Assembly: GCA_964397545.1 (NCBI GenBank)
Contig: CAYNIW010000001.1
Coordinates: forward strand, 254,073-318,072
Direction: 5' to 3'
Length of the DNA stretch: 64,000 nucleotides
From: JAFGIG01 sp964397545
GTDB taxonomy: Bacteria; SDB-A
Below the pieces are notes generated by a model. The model had not been told where the DNA came from. It worked only from the letters and a program-made list of their open reading frames with translations, and ran no database searches. Position 1 is the stretch's first letter, and every line of letters starts with the position of its first letter. Position numbers and translations under genes: made by a program. Below are positions 8,687 to 16,279 of this stretch, piece by piece.

Positions 8687-8979
8687 CACACGAAAGAGCA
8701 AGAGAAATAATTTTAAGGCCTATAGTGACGGAAAAAAGCACGATGTTGAAGGATAGTCAGAACAAATACACGTTTCTCGTCAGCAATTGGTCTAACAAAA
8801 TTGAAGTGAAAAAAGCAGTTGAAATGCTGTTTAACGTAAATGTAGAAAATGTCTCTGTAATGAACAGAAGAGGCAAAATAAAAAGACTCGGAAGATTCCA
8901 GGGAAGGAAGCCTTCGACTAAAAGAGCTGTTTGTGTTCTCTCAGAGGGAGACAAGATCGAAATGTTTGAAGGGGCATAG
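8683..8979 (+). CDS. rplW: Ribosomal protein L23
   Basis: Large-subunit protein at the tunnel exit and docking site for trigger factor and SRP; 98 residues. It opens with ILRPIVTEKSTML, and NKIEVKKAVEMLFNVNVENV is the family core. The start is GTG overlapping the rplD stop by 4 nt (GTGA), with AAGGAGG upstream inside rplD. Confidence 0.97.
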   Translation: MTHERAREIILRPIVTEKSTMLKDSQNKYTFLVSNWSNKIEVKKAVEMLFNVNVENVSVMNRRGKIKRLGRFQGRKPSTKRAVCVLSEGDKIEMFEGA

Positions 8980-8987
8980 GTGAGATA

Positions 8988-9821
8988 ATGGGACTTAAAT
9001 CATATAATCCCGTAACTCCGACTCAGAGGTTTCTTAAAACCGATGATTTTAAAGACATCACGAAAAAGAAACCCGAGAAATCTTTGACAAAGGTATTGAA
9101 AAAATCCGGCGGCAGAAACAATCAGGGGCGAGTGACCTCGAGACACCGCGGGGGAGGATCTAAAAGAAAATACAGGATCATTGATTTTAAGAGGACAAGG
9201 GACGGAATGACGGCGGAGATAACTGCCATTGAATATGATCCGAACAGAGGCGCGAGAATAGCGTTGATAGTCTATGAAGACGGGGTCAAGAGCTATATAA
9301 TCGCACCGCAAAATATAAGGGTTGGAGATAAAGTCATGTCCGGTGAAAAACTTCCCGCTGACACCGGCAACTGTATGATAATAGCCAACATTCCGACCGG
9401 TATTCCGGTCCACAACATAGAGCTGAACCCGGGAAAAGGAGCTCAGCTTGTAAGGGGAGCGGGAACTTCCGCGACGATTCTCGCCCACGAAGGAAAATAC
9501 TCTCACATCAAACTTCCTTCGGGTGAAATCAGGCTTATAAGCCAGAAATGCAGGGCGACTGTTGGAATGGTAAGTAATCCGGATTATTTCAACATACATT
9601 ACGGAAAAGCCGGGAAGACAAGATGGCTGGGAAGAAGACCTAAAGTAAGAGGAGTGGCGATGAATCCGGTTGATCATCCTTTAGGAGGCGGAGAAGGAAG
9701 ATCAAGCGGAGGAAGGCATCCTGTCTCTCCCACCGGTCTCCCCGCAAAGGGCTTCAAGACTCGTAAGAAAAAATTATCCGATAAATACATTGTAAAAAGA
9801 AAGTCCAAGAAAAGGAACTAA
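8988..9821 (+). CDS. rplB: Ribosomal protein L2
   Basis: Large-subunit protein that supports the peptidyl-transferase centre; 277 residues. The conserved loop MNPVDHPLGGGEGRSSGGR (about residues 225-243) keeps the His linked to peptidyl-transferase assembly. The N-terminus MGLKSYNPVTPTQRF is typical. It sits 8 nt after rplW in the standard S10 order. Confidence 0.98.
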   Translation: MGLKSYNPVTPTQRFLKTDDFKDITKKKPEKSLTKVLKKSGGRNNQGRVTSRHRGGGSKRKYRIIDFKRTRDGMTAEITAIEYDPNRGARIALIVYEDGVKSYIIAPQNIRVGDKVMSGEKLPADTGNCMIIANIPTGIPVHNIELNPGKGAQLVRGAGTSATILAHEGKYSHIKLPSGEIRLISQKCRATVGMVSNPDYFNIHYGKAGKTRWLGRRPKVRGVAMNPVDHPLGGGEGRSSGGRHPVSPTGLPAKGFKTRKKKLSDKYIVKRKSKKRN

Positions 9822-9833
9822 GGAGAAGACGAA

Positions 9834-10127
9834 ATGCCGAGATCGGTTAAAAAAGGTCCTTTCGTAGATCAGAAACTTGTTGAAAAAATTGAAAAGATGA
9901 AAGCTGAAAGAGACAAAAAGACGATAAAGACTTGGAGCAGGCGATCGACGATTACGCCTGATTTTGTAGGTCTGTCTTTTGCTGTTCATAACGGGAAAAA
10001 ATTTATTCCGGTTTACGTGACTGAAAATATGGTCGGGCATAAACTCGGTGAATTCTCTCCTACGAGGTTGTTCAGAGGTCACGGCGGGAAAAAAGCAGAA
10101 GCCGAAAGGAAAAGCAAAACCAAGTAA
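9834..10127 (+). CDS. rpsS: Ribosomal protein S19
   Basis: Small-subunit head protein contacting S13; 97 residues. Signatures are MPRSVKKGPFVD, RRSTITPDFVGL and TENMVGHKLGEFSPTR followed by RGHGG. Ribosome binding site AAGGAGAAG precedes the ATG. The last residues are a Lys-rich tail. Confidence 0.97.
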   Translation: MPRSVKKGPFVDQKLVEKIEKMKAERDKKTIKTWSRRSTITPDFVGLSFAVHNGKKFIPVYVTENMVGHKLGEFSPTRLFRGHGGKKAEAERKSKTK

Positions 10128-10142
10128 TAAGGGGTTCAAAAG

Positions 10143-10493
10143 ATGCAGACAAAAGCAGTAACAAAATACGTGAGAGTCACATCGAAAAAAGCAAGAAGGG
10201 TCGTCGAGCCGTTCAAAGGAAAGAGCGTTGACGAAGCCATTTCTCTTTTATCTTTCACGAATTATTCGATTTCAACACCCCTTACGAAAACGATAGCTTC
10301 CGCCGCGGCGAATATGAAAGTAAAACCCGAGGGCGTTGCTCTCGACGACAGCAAGATTTTCATTAAAGAAGTGAGGATAGACAGAGGGCCAAGCTATCCG
10401 AAAAGATTCAGAGCCGGAGCGAGGGGCAGGGCTAAACCGATAGTAAAGGAAACCTGCCATATCACGGTAACCGTTGAGAACACGTCAAAATAG
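10143..10493 (+). CDS. rplV: Ribosomal protein L22
   Basis: Large-subunit protein whose hairpin lines the exit tunnel; 116 residues. Conserved parts are VRVTSKKARRVV near the start and the tunnel hairpin with DRGPSYPKRFRAGARGRA, then HITVTVE. AAGGGG precedes the ATG. No insertion or deletion is evident in the hairpin. Confidence 0.97.
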   Translation: MQTKAVTKYVRVTSKKARRVVEPFKGKSVDEAISLLSFTNYSISTPLTKTIASAAANMKVKPEGVALDDSKIFIKEVRIDRGPSYPKRFRAGARGRAKPIVKETCHITVTVENTSK

Positions 10494-10505
10494 CGGAGGT
10501 TGAAT

Positions 10506-11201
10506 TTGGGACAGAAAACACACCCTATAGGATTCAGAATCGGGATTACAAAAAATTGGGATTCACGATGGTTTGCGCATCACAGAAGATTCAGCTCCGG
10601 GCTTAAAGAAGACATAGACATAAGGCGATATCTGAATAAGAGGCTTAGCCAGGCGAGCGTTTCAAAAGTTGAAATCGAGAAAGCAGTCGAAAATGTTACG
10701 ATTACTGTTCATACATCGACACCCGGAAAGATTATTGGAAAAAAAGGGCAGGAGATAAATCAGTTGAGAGAAGAGATAAAACAGCTGATTAAAAAAGAAG
10801 TAAATCTCAAAATTCAGGAAGTTCAGAATCCGGAATTAGACGCCAAGCTTGTCGCGGACAATATTACAAGGCAGATAGTCCAGCGCGTCAGTTTCAAAAG
10901 AGCTATGAAAAGAGCGGTCACAAACGCTCTCAGGCAGGGAGCCAAAGGCATAAAAGTTAACTGCGCCGGAAGGCTCGGCGGGGCTGAAATAGCAAGGACA
11001 GAATGGTACAGGGAAGGCAATATACCCCTTCACACTTTAAGGGCGGATATAGATTATTCACAGACCACCGCTCATACCCTTTCAGGGACTGTGGGAGTTA
11101 AGGTTTGGATTTTTAAAGGTTTGATAATGAACGACGAAGACCATCACAGATTAAACCAACTCGGTCTTTTAGGGTCAAAAAAAGAAAAAAAGAGGAGATA
11201 G
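10506..11201 (+). CDS. rpsC: Ribosomal protein S3
   Basis: Small-subunit head protein with a KH RNA-binding domain and helicase role at the mRNA entry; 231 residues. The start is TTG at 10506, giving MGQKTHPIGFRIGI and sitting 6 nt after GGAGG (10495-10499); TTG at 10500 touches that site. The KH loop is GKIIGKKGQE (residues about 77-86). The C-terminal LSGTVGVKVWIFKG is typical. Confidence 0.97.
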   Translation: MGQKTHPIGFRIGITKNWDSRWFAHHRRFSSGLKEDIDIRRYLNKRLSQASVSKVEIEKAVENVTITVHTSTPGKIIGKKGQEINQLREEIKQLIKKEVNLKIQEVQNPELDAKLVADNITRQIVQRVSFKRAMKRAVTNALRQGAKGIKVNCAGRLGGAEIARTEWYREGNIPLHTLRADIDYSQTTAHTLSGTVGVKVWIFKGLIMNDEDHHRLNQLGLLGSKKEKKRR

Positions 11202-11213
11202 GAGAAATTAGTC

Positions 11214-11630
11214 ATGTTGGCACCCAAGAGAATGAAATACAGAAAACAGCAGAGGGGAAAAAGAAGAGGCGTATCAAAAGGCGCCAACAAAATTGATTTC
11301 GGAGAATACGGACTACAAGCCCTTGAAGCGGCATGGATTACAGCAAAACAGATAGAAGCCGCCCGTGTAGCCATTACGAGGCACATCAAAAGAGGCGGAA
11401 AGTTATGGATTCGGATGTTCCCTGACAAGCCCGTGACTGAAAAACCCGCAGAGACGAGAATGGGAAAAGGAAAAGGGGCGCCTGTAGGATGGGTGGCTGT
11501 AGTCAGAAGAGGAAGAGTAATGTTTGAGCTCGAAGGAGTCGATGAAGAGACGGCCAAAAGGGCTATGGAACTCGCTTCTGCAAAACTGCCTATAAAAACA
11601 AGATTCATATCAGGGCATGATATAGCTTAG
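11214..11630 (+). CDS. rplP: Ribosomal protein L16
   Basis: Large-subunit protein near the A-site tRNA elbow; 138 residues. Signatures are MLAPKRMKYRKQQRGK and MGKGKGAPVGWVAVVRRGRV, the latter containing the Arg hydroxylated by RoxA in some bacteria. GGAGAAA precedes the ATG. Gene order rpsC-rplP-rpmC is standard. Confidence 0.97.
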   Translation: MLAPKRMKYRKQQRGKRRGVSKGANKIDFGEYGLQALEAAWITAKQIEAARVAITRHIKRGGKLWIRMFPDKPVTEKPAETRMGKGKGAPVGWVAVVRRGRVMFELEGVDEETAKRAMELASAKLPIKTRFISGHDIA

Positions 11631-11639
11631 GAGCGAAAC

Positions 11640-11855
11640 ATGAAAACAAAGGAAATTAGAGAACTCACAAATACAGAGCTTCTTCACAGGCTTGACGAAA
11701 TAAATGAGGAGATTTTTAAATTGCGTTTTAGAGTTATGTCCAACACTACCGATAAACCTGCGAATTTCAGAAATGCAAAGAAAGAGAAAGCAAAAATCCT
11801 TACGATAATGAATGAAAGAGAAATACAGAAGAAAAGGAACGATAAAAATGAATAA
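11640..11855 (+). CDS. rpmC: Ribosomal protein L29
   Basis: Small large-subunit protein near the tunnel exit; 71 residues. Family pattern is MKTKEIRELTNTELLHRLDE followed by a helix with LRFRVMSN and a second helix ending in TIMNERE. Its last 8 nt overlap the rpsQ start, so the two are probably coupled. AGGAGCG precedes the ATG. Confidence 0.95.
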   Translation: MKTKEIRELTNTELLHRLDEINEEIFKLRFRVMSNTTDKPANFRNAKKEKAKILTIMNEREIQKKRNDKNE

Positions 11856-12141
11856 CGCAAGGACCAACCGGAAAAAGTTCAGGGAAGGAATCGTGATTTC
11901 CGACAAAATGGATAAATCCGTTGTCGTAAGAGTTGAAAGGAAATTCGCTCACCCCTTGTATAAAAAAATCATTAAGAAATACAAAAAATTCATGGCGCAC
12001 GATGAGAACAACTCTGCCAGAGAAGGCGATTTAGTGATCATAATGGAAACAAGGCCTCTTTCGAAAAAGAAATGCTGGACTCTGTCTAAAATTCTCAGGA
12101 GAGCCAAAGGAGAGCAAGGAGAAAGCCCAAATGTTATCTGA
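11848..12141 (+). CDS. rpsQ: Ribosomal protein S17
   Basis: Primary 16S-binding OB-fold protein, 97 residues from the ATG at 11848 (MNNARTNRKKFREGIV). A longer frame from 11812 lies inside rpmC and adds residues not seen in the family, so it is rejected. Core motifs are GIVISDKMDKSVVVRV, HPLYKK and EGDLVIIMETRPLSKKK. It overlaps rpmC by 8 nt and rplN by 11 nt. Confidence 0.95.
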   Translation: MNNARTNRKKFREGIVISDKMDKSVVVRVERKFAHPLYKKIIKKYKKFMAHDENNSAREGDLVIIMETRPLSKKKCWTLSKILRRAKGEQGESPNVI

Positions 12142-12499
12142 AAACTCCACTTTTGTTATCGCCGACAACTCAGGCGGAAAATGGGGAATGTGCATAAAGA
12201 TCCTCGGCGGGAGCAGGAGGAGATATGCCAGAGTCGGAGATAAAATCACGATTGTCGTTAAAGAGGCGATACCCAACGCAACAGTTAAAAGTAAAACCAA
12301 ACACAGCGCAGTGGTCGTCAGGACGAAACAGCCCGTCAAAAGAAAAGACGGAACGAGCGTCCGGTTCGATCAAAATGCAGTGGTGATAATCGATGATACG
12401 GGAAGCCCCAAAGGAACGAGAATATTCGGACCTATTGCCCGTGAGCTGAGGGAGAGAAACTACCTTAAAATAGTGTCGCTCGCTCCGGAGGTTGTCTGA
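12131..12499 (+). CDS. rplN: Ribosomal protein L14
   Basis: Large-subunit protein forming the bridge with 16S rRNA; 122 residues. Motifs are VIADNSGGKWGMCIKILGG, where the usual ADNSGA is slightly changed, then VRFDQNAVVIID and GTRIFGPIARELRE. The ATG lies within the end of rpsQ and the stop shares a base with the rplX ATG. Confidence 0.97.
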   Translation: MLSENSTFVIADNSGGKWGMCIKILGGSRRRYARVGDKITIVVKEAIPNATVKSKTKHSAVVVRTKQPVKRKDGTSVRFDQNAVVIIDDTGSPKGTRIFGPIARELRERNYLKIVSLAPEVV

Positions 12500-12828
12500 T
12501 GAAAAACAATATCAGAATTAAAGTAAAAAAGGGAGATACTGTCAAAATGATGACAGGAAACGACCGCGGTAAACAAGGTAAAATACTTGCCGTATTTCCT
12601 GAAAAGAATAAAGCGATAGTAGAAGGAATTAACCTTGTGAAAAAGCATACACGCGCGAAAAGTCAGACTGAACAAGGCGGAATTATTACTAAAGAAGCAC
12701 CGGTTCATATTTCAAATTTTATGATAGTATGCCAGTCCTGCCACGCTCCTTCGAAAGTCAGGAAAAACCCGGAAAAACCCGGCGAAAGATTCTGCTCAAG
12801 ATGCGGGACTGCCTTGTCGAACAAGTGA
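12499..12828 (+). CDS. rplX: Ribosomal protein L24 with C-terminal zinc-ribbon cysteines
   Basis: Assembly-initiating large-subunit protein with a KOW motif (IRIKVKKGDTVKMMTGNDRG); 109 residues. The C-terminus holds four Cys in two CxxC pairs (VCQSCH at about residue 75 and FCSRCG at about 99) that could bind zinc, as seen in many but not all bacterial L24. The start is TGATG-coupled to rplN. Confidence 0.96.
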   Translation: MKNNIRIKVKKGDTVKMMTGNDRGKQGKILAVFPEKNKAIVEGINLVKKHTRAKSQTEQGGIITKEAPVHISNFMIVCQSCHAPSKVRKNPEKPGERFCSRCGTALSNK

Positions 12829-12834
12829 GGAAAA

Positions 12835-13494
12835 ATGGCAAAAGATAAAAAGACAAAAGCGACAGATCGCTCCGGTTCAGGAAAATCACTTCAGAAAATT
12901 GAAGTTTCGGACAAACCGGGAGGAGTAAAAAGAGTCCCGAGGTTGAAGGAATTTTATCACAAGAATGTCACCAAGGAACTCGAGAAGAAATTCAATTACA
13001 AGAAGATGGAAATTCCTAAACTGGAGAAGATCGTTGTCAGCATGGGCTTGGGAAAGGCTATTCAAGATTCAAAACTTATGGAATCGGCAATAAATGACCT
13101 GATGATAATAACAGGACAGCGACCCGTTGTAAGAAAAGCAAAAAAAGCCATATCCAATTTCAAGCTGAGAGAAGGAATGCCCGTGGGTATTTCCGTTACT
13201 CTGAGAAACAAATTAATGTATGAATTTTTCGACAGACTTATCAATGTAGCCGCTCCGAGAATCAGGGATTTCAGGGGTTTCAAGGCAGACGGCTTTGACG
13301 GAAGAGGGAACTATAATTTCGGTCTAACTGAACAAATCGTTTTCCCCGAGATAGATTACGACAAAGTTTATTCAATTCTCGGAATGAACATAACAATGGT
13401 GACGACTGCAAAGACCGATGAGGAAGCAAGATCGCTTCTTGAACTGATGGGAGTTCCGTTCAGAAAAAGCTCAACTGAAAAGGCGGGAATCTAA
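12835..13494 (+). CDS. rplE: Ribosomal protein L5 with N-terminal extension
   Basis: 5S-rRNA-binding protein of the central protuberance; 219 residues. The family usually has about 180 and begins at a point equal to KEFYHKNVTKEL here. The first 38 residues are a Lys/Ser-rich extension without a recognisable fold. The ATG at 12835 is well placed 6 nt after the rplX stop with GAGGAAAAA. Core motifs are GLGKAIQDSK, GQRPVVRKAKKAISNFKLREG and DFRGFKADGFDGRGNY. Confidence 0.95.
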   Translation: MAKDKKTKATDRSGSGKSLQKIEVSDKPGGVKRVPRLKEFYHKNVTKELEKKFNYKKMEIPKLEKIVVSMGLGKAIQDSKLMESAINDLMIITGQRPVVRKAKKAISNFKLREGMPVGISVTLRNKLMYEFFDRLINVAAPRIRDFRGFKADGFDGRGNYNFGLTEQIVFPEIDYDKVYSILGMNITMVTTAKTDEEARSLLELMGVPFRKSSTEKAGI

Positions 13495-13680
13495 ATGGCG
13501 AAAAGATCTTGGATAAACAAACAAAAAAGCGAACCGAAATTCGCCGTCAGAAAATACAACAGATGCTTCAAATGCGGAAGAAGCAGAGGTTTTTTGAGGG
13601 ATTTCGGGCTTTGCAGAATTTGTTTCAGGGAAATGGCGCTCAAAGGCGAAATCCCCGGAATAAAGAAGGCAAGCTGGTAG
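13495..13680 (+). CDS. rpsN: Ribosomal protein S14, zinc-binding type
   Basis: Small-subunit head protein, 61 residues. The zinc-type (C+) short form is shown by FKCGRSRGF and CRICF pairs with 12 residues between (Cys positions about 24, 27, 40, 43). It ends in the expected GEIPGIKKASW. The ATG directly follows the rplE stop. The compact zinc form is typical of Gram-positives and many deep lineages, not enterobacteria. Confidence 0.96.
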   Translation: MAKRSWINKQKSEPKFAVRKYNRCFKCGRSRGFLRDFGLCRICFREMALKGEIPGIKKASW

Positions 13681-13690
13681 GGGGTATAAT

Positions 13691-14089
13691 ATGTCTATGA
13701 GCGATCCAATAGCAGATATGCTTACGAGAATAAGAAACGCCCTCATGGTCAAGCGCGAATCCGTATCGATGCCTTACTCAGAGCTGAAATTCAGAATCGC
13801 GAAGATTATTGAGGCGGAAGGTTATGTGACCAAAGTCGAACAAATGCAGGAAGCGAATAAAAAGCGTCTGCATATAGAATTAAAATACACCGACGAAGGT
13901 AAAGCGGTAATTACAAAGCTTGAGAGGGTCAGCAGACCGGGACTCAGAGTTTATAAAGGATACAAAGAAGTGCCGAGAGTTATGGAAAATCTCGGGATCG
14001 CAGTCATATCAACGCCGCTGGGACTCATGACAGACGCCGAAGCGAGAAGAAAAAGAACAGGCGGCGAGATATTGTGCAACATTTGGTGA
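13691..14089 (+). CDS. rpsH: Ribosomal protein S8
   Basis: Primary 16S central-domain binder, 132 residues. Signatures are DPIADMLTRIRNA and the C-terminal STPLGLMTDAEARRKRTGGE followed by CNIW. The ATG at 13691 fits AGGGGG 6 nt upstream better than the ATG at 13697. In E. coli S8 represses the spc operon; no target site was recognised here. Confidence 0.97.
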   Translation: MSMSDPIADMLTRIRNALMVKRESVSMPYSELKFRIAKIIEAEGYVTKVEQMQEANKKRLHIELKYTDEGKAVITKLERVSRPGLRVYKGYKEVPRVMENLGIAVISTPLGLMTDAEARRKRTGGEILCNIW

Positions 14090-14097
14090 GGTGAAGC

Positions 14098-14700
14098 ATG
14101 TCAAGAGTAGGAAAAAAACCCATAGACATACCTGCCGGAGTAAAAATCGAAATCTCCGGAGAAGCGATTAAAGTGGAAGGTCCGCTCGGAAGCCTTGAGA
14201 GGAAATTTCCAGCGGGAATCGAATTGCACCGCGATGAGAATGTTTTGACTGTGAAGAAAATAAATGAAGGAGCTGGCAAATTTCAAGGTCTGGCGAGGGC
14301 GGTAATCGCAAACATGATTGAAGGCGTAACAAAAGGCATACAAAAACAGCTCGAGATAGTCGGGGTCGGGTATAAAGCGACGCTGGACAAAGAGGATCTG
14401 ATGATTGCGATAGGCTATTCTCACCCGATTAAAATTTCATCAACTCCTCCCGAAGGGGTGTCGAGCAATAAAATCAAGACAAGCCAGTGGATAAGGAAAC
14501 TTGACGGCATAAAGTTCGATGTTTCTCCCGACAATACTCTGATAACCGTTAAAGGACACGACAAGCAGAAGGTCGGACAGATGGCCGCTTTAATAAGAGG
14601 CATAAGGCCCCCCGAGCCGTACAAAGGCAAAGGAATAAAATACAAAGGCGAATGGATAAGGCGTAAAGCAGGCAAAGCAGCAGCAACAGGCGCGAAATAG
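14098..14700 (+). CDS. rplF: Ribosomal protein L6
   Basis: Large-subunit protein near the sarcin-ricin loop and factor site; 200 residues, about 20 more than usual. Signatures are MSRVGKKPIDIPAGV, GVTKGIQKQLEIVGVGYKA and the C-terminal PPEPYKGKGIKYKGEWIRRK. The extra residues lie around SSNKIKTSQWIRKLDGIKF (about 122-140). The ATG follows a GGTGAAG element 9 nt after rpsH. Confidence 0.97.
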   Translation: MSRVGKKPIDIPAGVKIEISGEAIKVEGPLGSLERKFPAGIELHRDENVLTVKKINEGAGKFQGLARAVIANMIEGVTKGIQKQLEIVGVGYKATLDKEDLMIAIGYSHPIKISSTPPEGVSSNKIKTSQWIRKLDGIKFDVSPDNTLITVKGHDKQKVGQMAALIRGIRPPEPYKGKGIKYKGEWIRRKAGKAAATGAK

Positions 14701-14717
14701 AACAAGAGGTGTCAAAA

Positions 14718-15104
14718 ATGGATAAAAATAAACAAAAAAGAGAGCAGAGAAAAAAAAGACACGACAGGATCCGGATGAAAATTTCCGGAACTCCGGACAC
14801 GCCAAGACTGAATATCTACAAAAGCCTTAAGCATATATACGCTCAGGTTATTGATGACACCTCAGGAAAGACGATTATTTCCGCTTCGTCTCTTCAGGAT
14901 GCCGAGGTTCTCGATAAAGTTCAGCTCAAGGATAAAGATATAAAAGGAAAGACGCTCGCGGCGAAAAAAACAGGAAAGATTATTGCTGAAAAAGCTGCGG
15001 AGAAAAAAATTAAAAAAATCGTCTTTGACAAAGGGCCATATAAATACCACGGACGAGTTAAAGCTTTGGCGGAGGGAGCGAAAGAAGGAGGACTGGAATT
15101 TTGA
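14718..15104 (+). CDS. rplR: Ribosomal protein L18
   Basis: 5S-rRNA binder of the central protuberance, 128 residues from the ATG at 14718. That ATG is 8 nt after AGAGG; the GTG at 14709 overlaps the site and is rejected. The N-terminus is very basic (KQKREQRKKRHDRIRMKI), followed by RLNIYKSLKHIYAQVIDD and FDKGPYKYHGRVKALAEGA. Its stop overlaps the rpsE start. Confidence 0.95.
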   Translation: MDKNKQKREQRKKRHDRIRMKISGTPDTPRLNIYKSLKHIYAQVIDDTSGKTIISASSLQDAEVLDKVQLKDKDIKGKTLAAKKTGKIIAEKAAEKKIKKIVFDKGPYKYHGRVKALAEGAKEGGLEF

Positions 15105-15610
15105 AACAGAACGTGATCGAAACTACCGAAATGTTCGACCAGACGGTAGCGATAAAAAGAGTCGCGAAAGTCATAAAGGGAGGAAGGCGCTTTAAGTTTT
15201 CCAGTGTTGTCGTCGTGGGAAACGGCAAGGGAAAAGCCGGGGTCGGGACGGGAAAAGCTTCCGAAATTGCCAACGCGATATCAAAAGCAACCGAAAAAGC
15301 AAAAAGAAACATGACAAATATCTGCGTCTTCGGAACCACGATTCCTCATCAGGTGGTAGGAGTCCATGGAGCGAGCAGAGTTCTTTTAAAACCCGCATCC
15401 AGAGGAACAGGAGTCATAGCCTGCTCTATAGTGGGAGCCGTCCTCAACGCGGCGGGGATAAAGGATATATTGACAAAATCTCTGGGTTCGAACAGTTCAG
15501 TAAATCTCGCGAAAGCGACTATGGACGCTTTATGCAAACTAAGGGACCCCGAAGAAATCGCAAGAATCAGAAACAAAAAAGTTGAGGATGTATTACCAAA
15601 ACAGAGGTGA
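15101..15610 (+). CDS. rpsE: Ribosomal protein S5
   Basis: Small-subunit protein at the mRNA entry and accuracy centre; 169 residues. The TTG start overlaps the rplR stop (TTGA) and has AAGGAGG about 8 nt upstream. Signatures are RRFKFSSVVVVGNGKGKAG, the IPHQVVG loop and GTGVIACSIVGAVLNAAGI. The end lies 19 nt before rpmD. Confidence 0.97.
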   Translation: MKQNVIETTEMFDQTVAIKRVAKVIKGGRRFKFSSVVVVGNGKGKAGVGTGKASEIANAISKATEKAKRNMTNICVFGTTIPHQVVGVHGASRVLLKPASRGTGVIACSIVGAVLNAAGIKDILTKSLGSNSSVNLAKATMDALCKLRDPEEIARIRNKKVEDVLPKQR

Positions 15611-15629
15611 GATCCAAGGAGCGGTTAAA

Positions 15630-15815
15630 ATGAAGAAGTTCAGAGTAACACAGACAAAAAGCCCTATCGGGAGGAATATCGTTCAAAAGAGAACAATTTT
15701 CGCTCTGGGCCTCAGGCGGATAAGGGATTCAGTTATAAAAGAAGACACCCCGCAAATCCGCGGAATGATTGAAAAAGTGAAACACCTCGTCAACGTAGAG
15801 GAGCTGACTGTATGA
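15630..15815 (+). CDS. rpmD: Ribosomal protein L30
   Basis: Small large-subunit protein, 61 residues from the ATG at 15630 (MKKFRVTQTKSPIG), which has AAGGAGCGG 6 nt upstream. Upstream in-frame codons belong to rpsE sequence and are rejected. The motif LGLRRIRDSV and the ending MIEKVKHLVNVEE are typical. It overlaps rplO by 4 nt. Confidence 0.95.
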   Translation: MKKFRVTQTKSPIGRNIVQKRTIFALGLRRIRDSVIKEDTPQIRGMIEKVKHLVNVEELTV

Positions 15816-16279
15816 AAATTCATCAGTTGTCGCCGACTCCCGGATCGGTTCATAAAAAGAAAAGAATTGGAAGAGGGATAGGTTCCGGTCACGGTAAAAC
15901 TGCCGGAAGAGGGACAAAAGGTCAAAAATCGAGATCCGGATCTTCTGTGCCGCCTTGGTTTGAAGGAGGTAAAATGCCTCTTCAGAGACTCATTCCTAAA
16001 AGAGGATTCAAGAACTTCAACCGGGTCGGATACAATCCAATAAATCTCAAAAAAATAGAAGAGTTAGGCATTGAAGAGGTCAACCCGGATATTTTATGGG
16101 AGAAAAAACTCCTGAACTGGGGAGAGAAAGTAAAAATACTTGGAGAAGGCGATATTTCAAAAGCCGTGGTCTTCAAAGTTCACGCAGTTTCGGCAACAGC
16201 GAAAGAAAAAATTGAGAAAGCCGGCGGCAAAGTGGAAATAATCGCTTATAACAGTAAAGAGACGGAAGTGACTAAGTGA
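15812..16279 (+). CDS. rplO: Ribosomal protein L15
   Basis: Late-assembly large-subunit protein, 155 residues. The glycine-rich N-terminal segment RIGRGIGSGHGKTAGRGTKG and FEGGKMPLQRLIPKRGF are diagnostic. Its ATG overlaps the rpmD stop and its stop overlaps the secY GTG, so the three genes are probably coupled in translation. Confidence 0.97.
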   Translation: MKIHQLSPTPGSVHKKKRIGRGIGSGHGKTAGRGTKGQKSRSGSSVPPWFEGGKMPLQRLIPKRGFKNFNRVGYNPINLKKIEELGIEEVNPDILWEKKLLNWGEKVKILGEGDISKAVVFKVHAVSATAKEKIEKAGGKVEIIAYNSKETEVTK

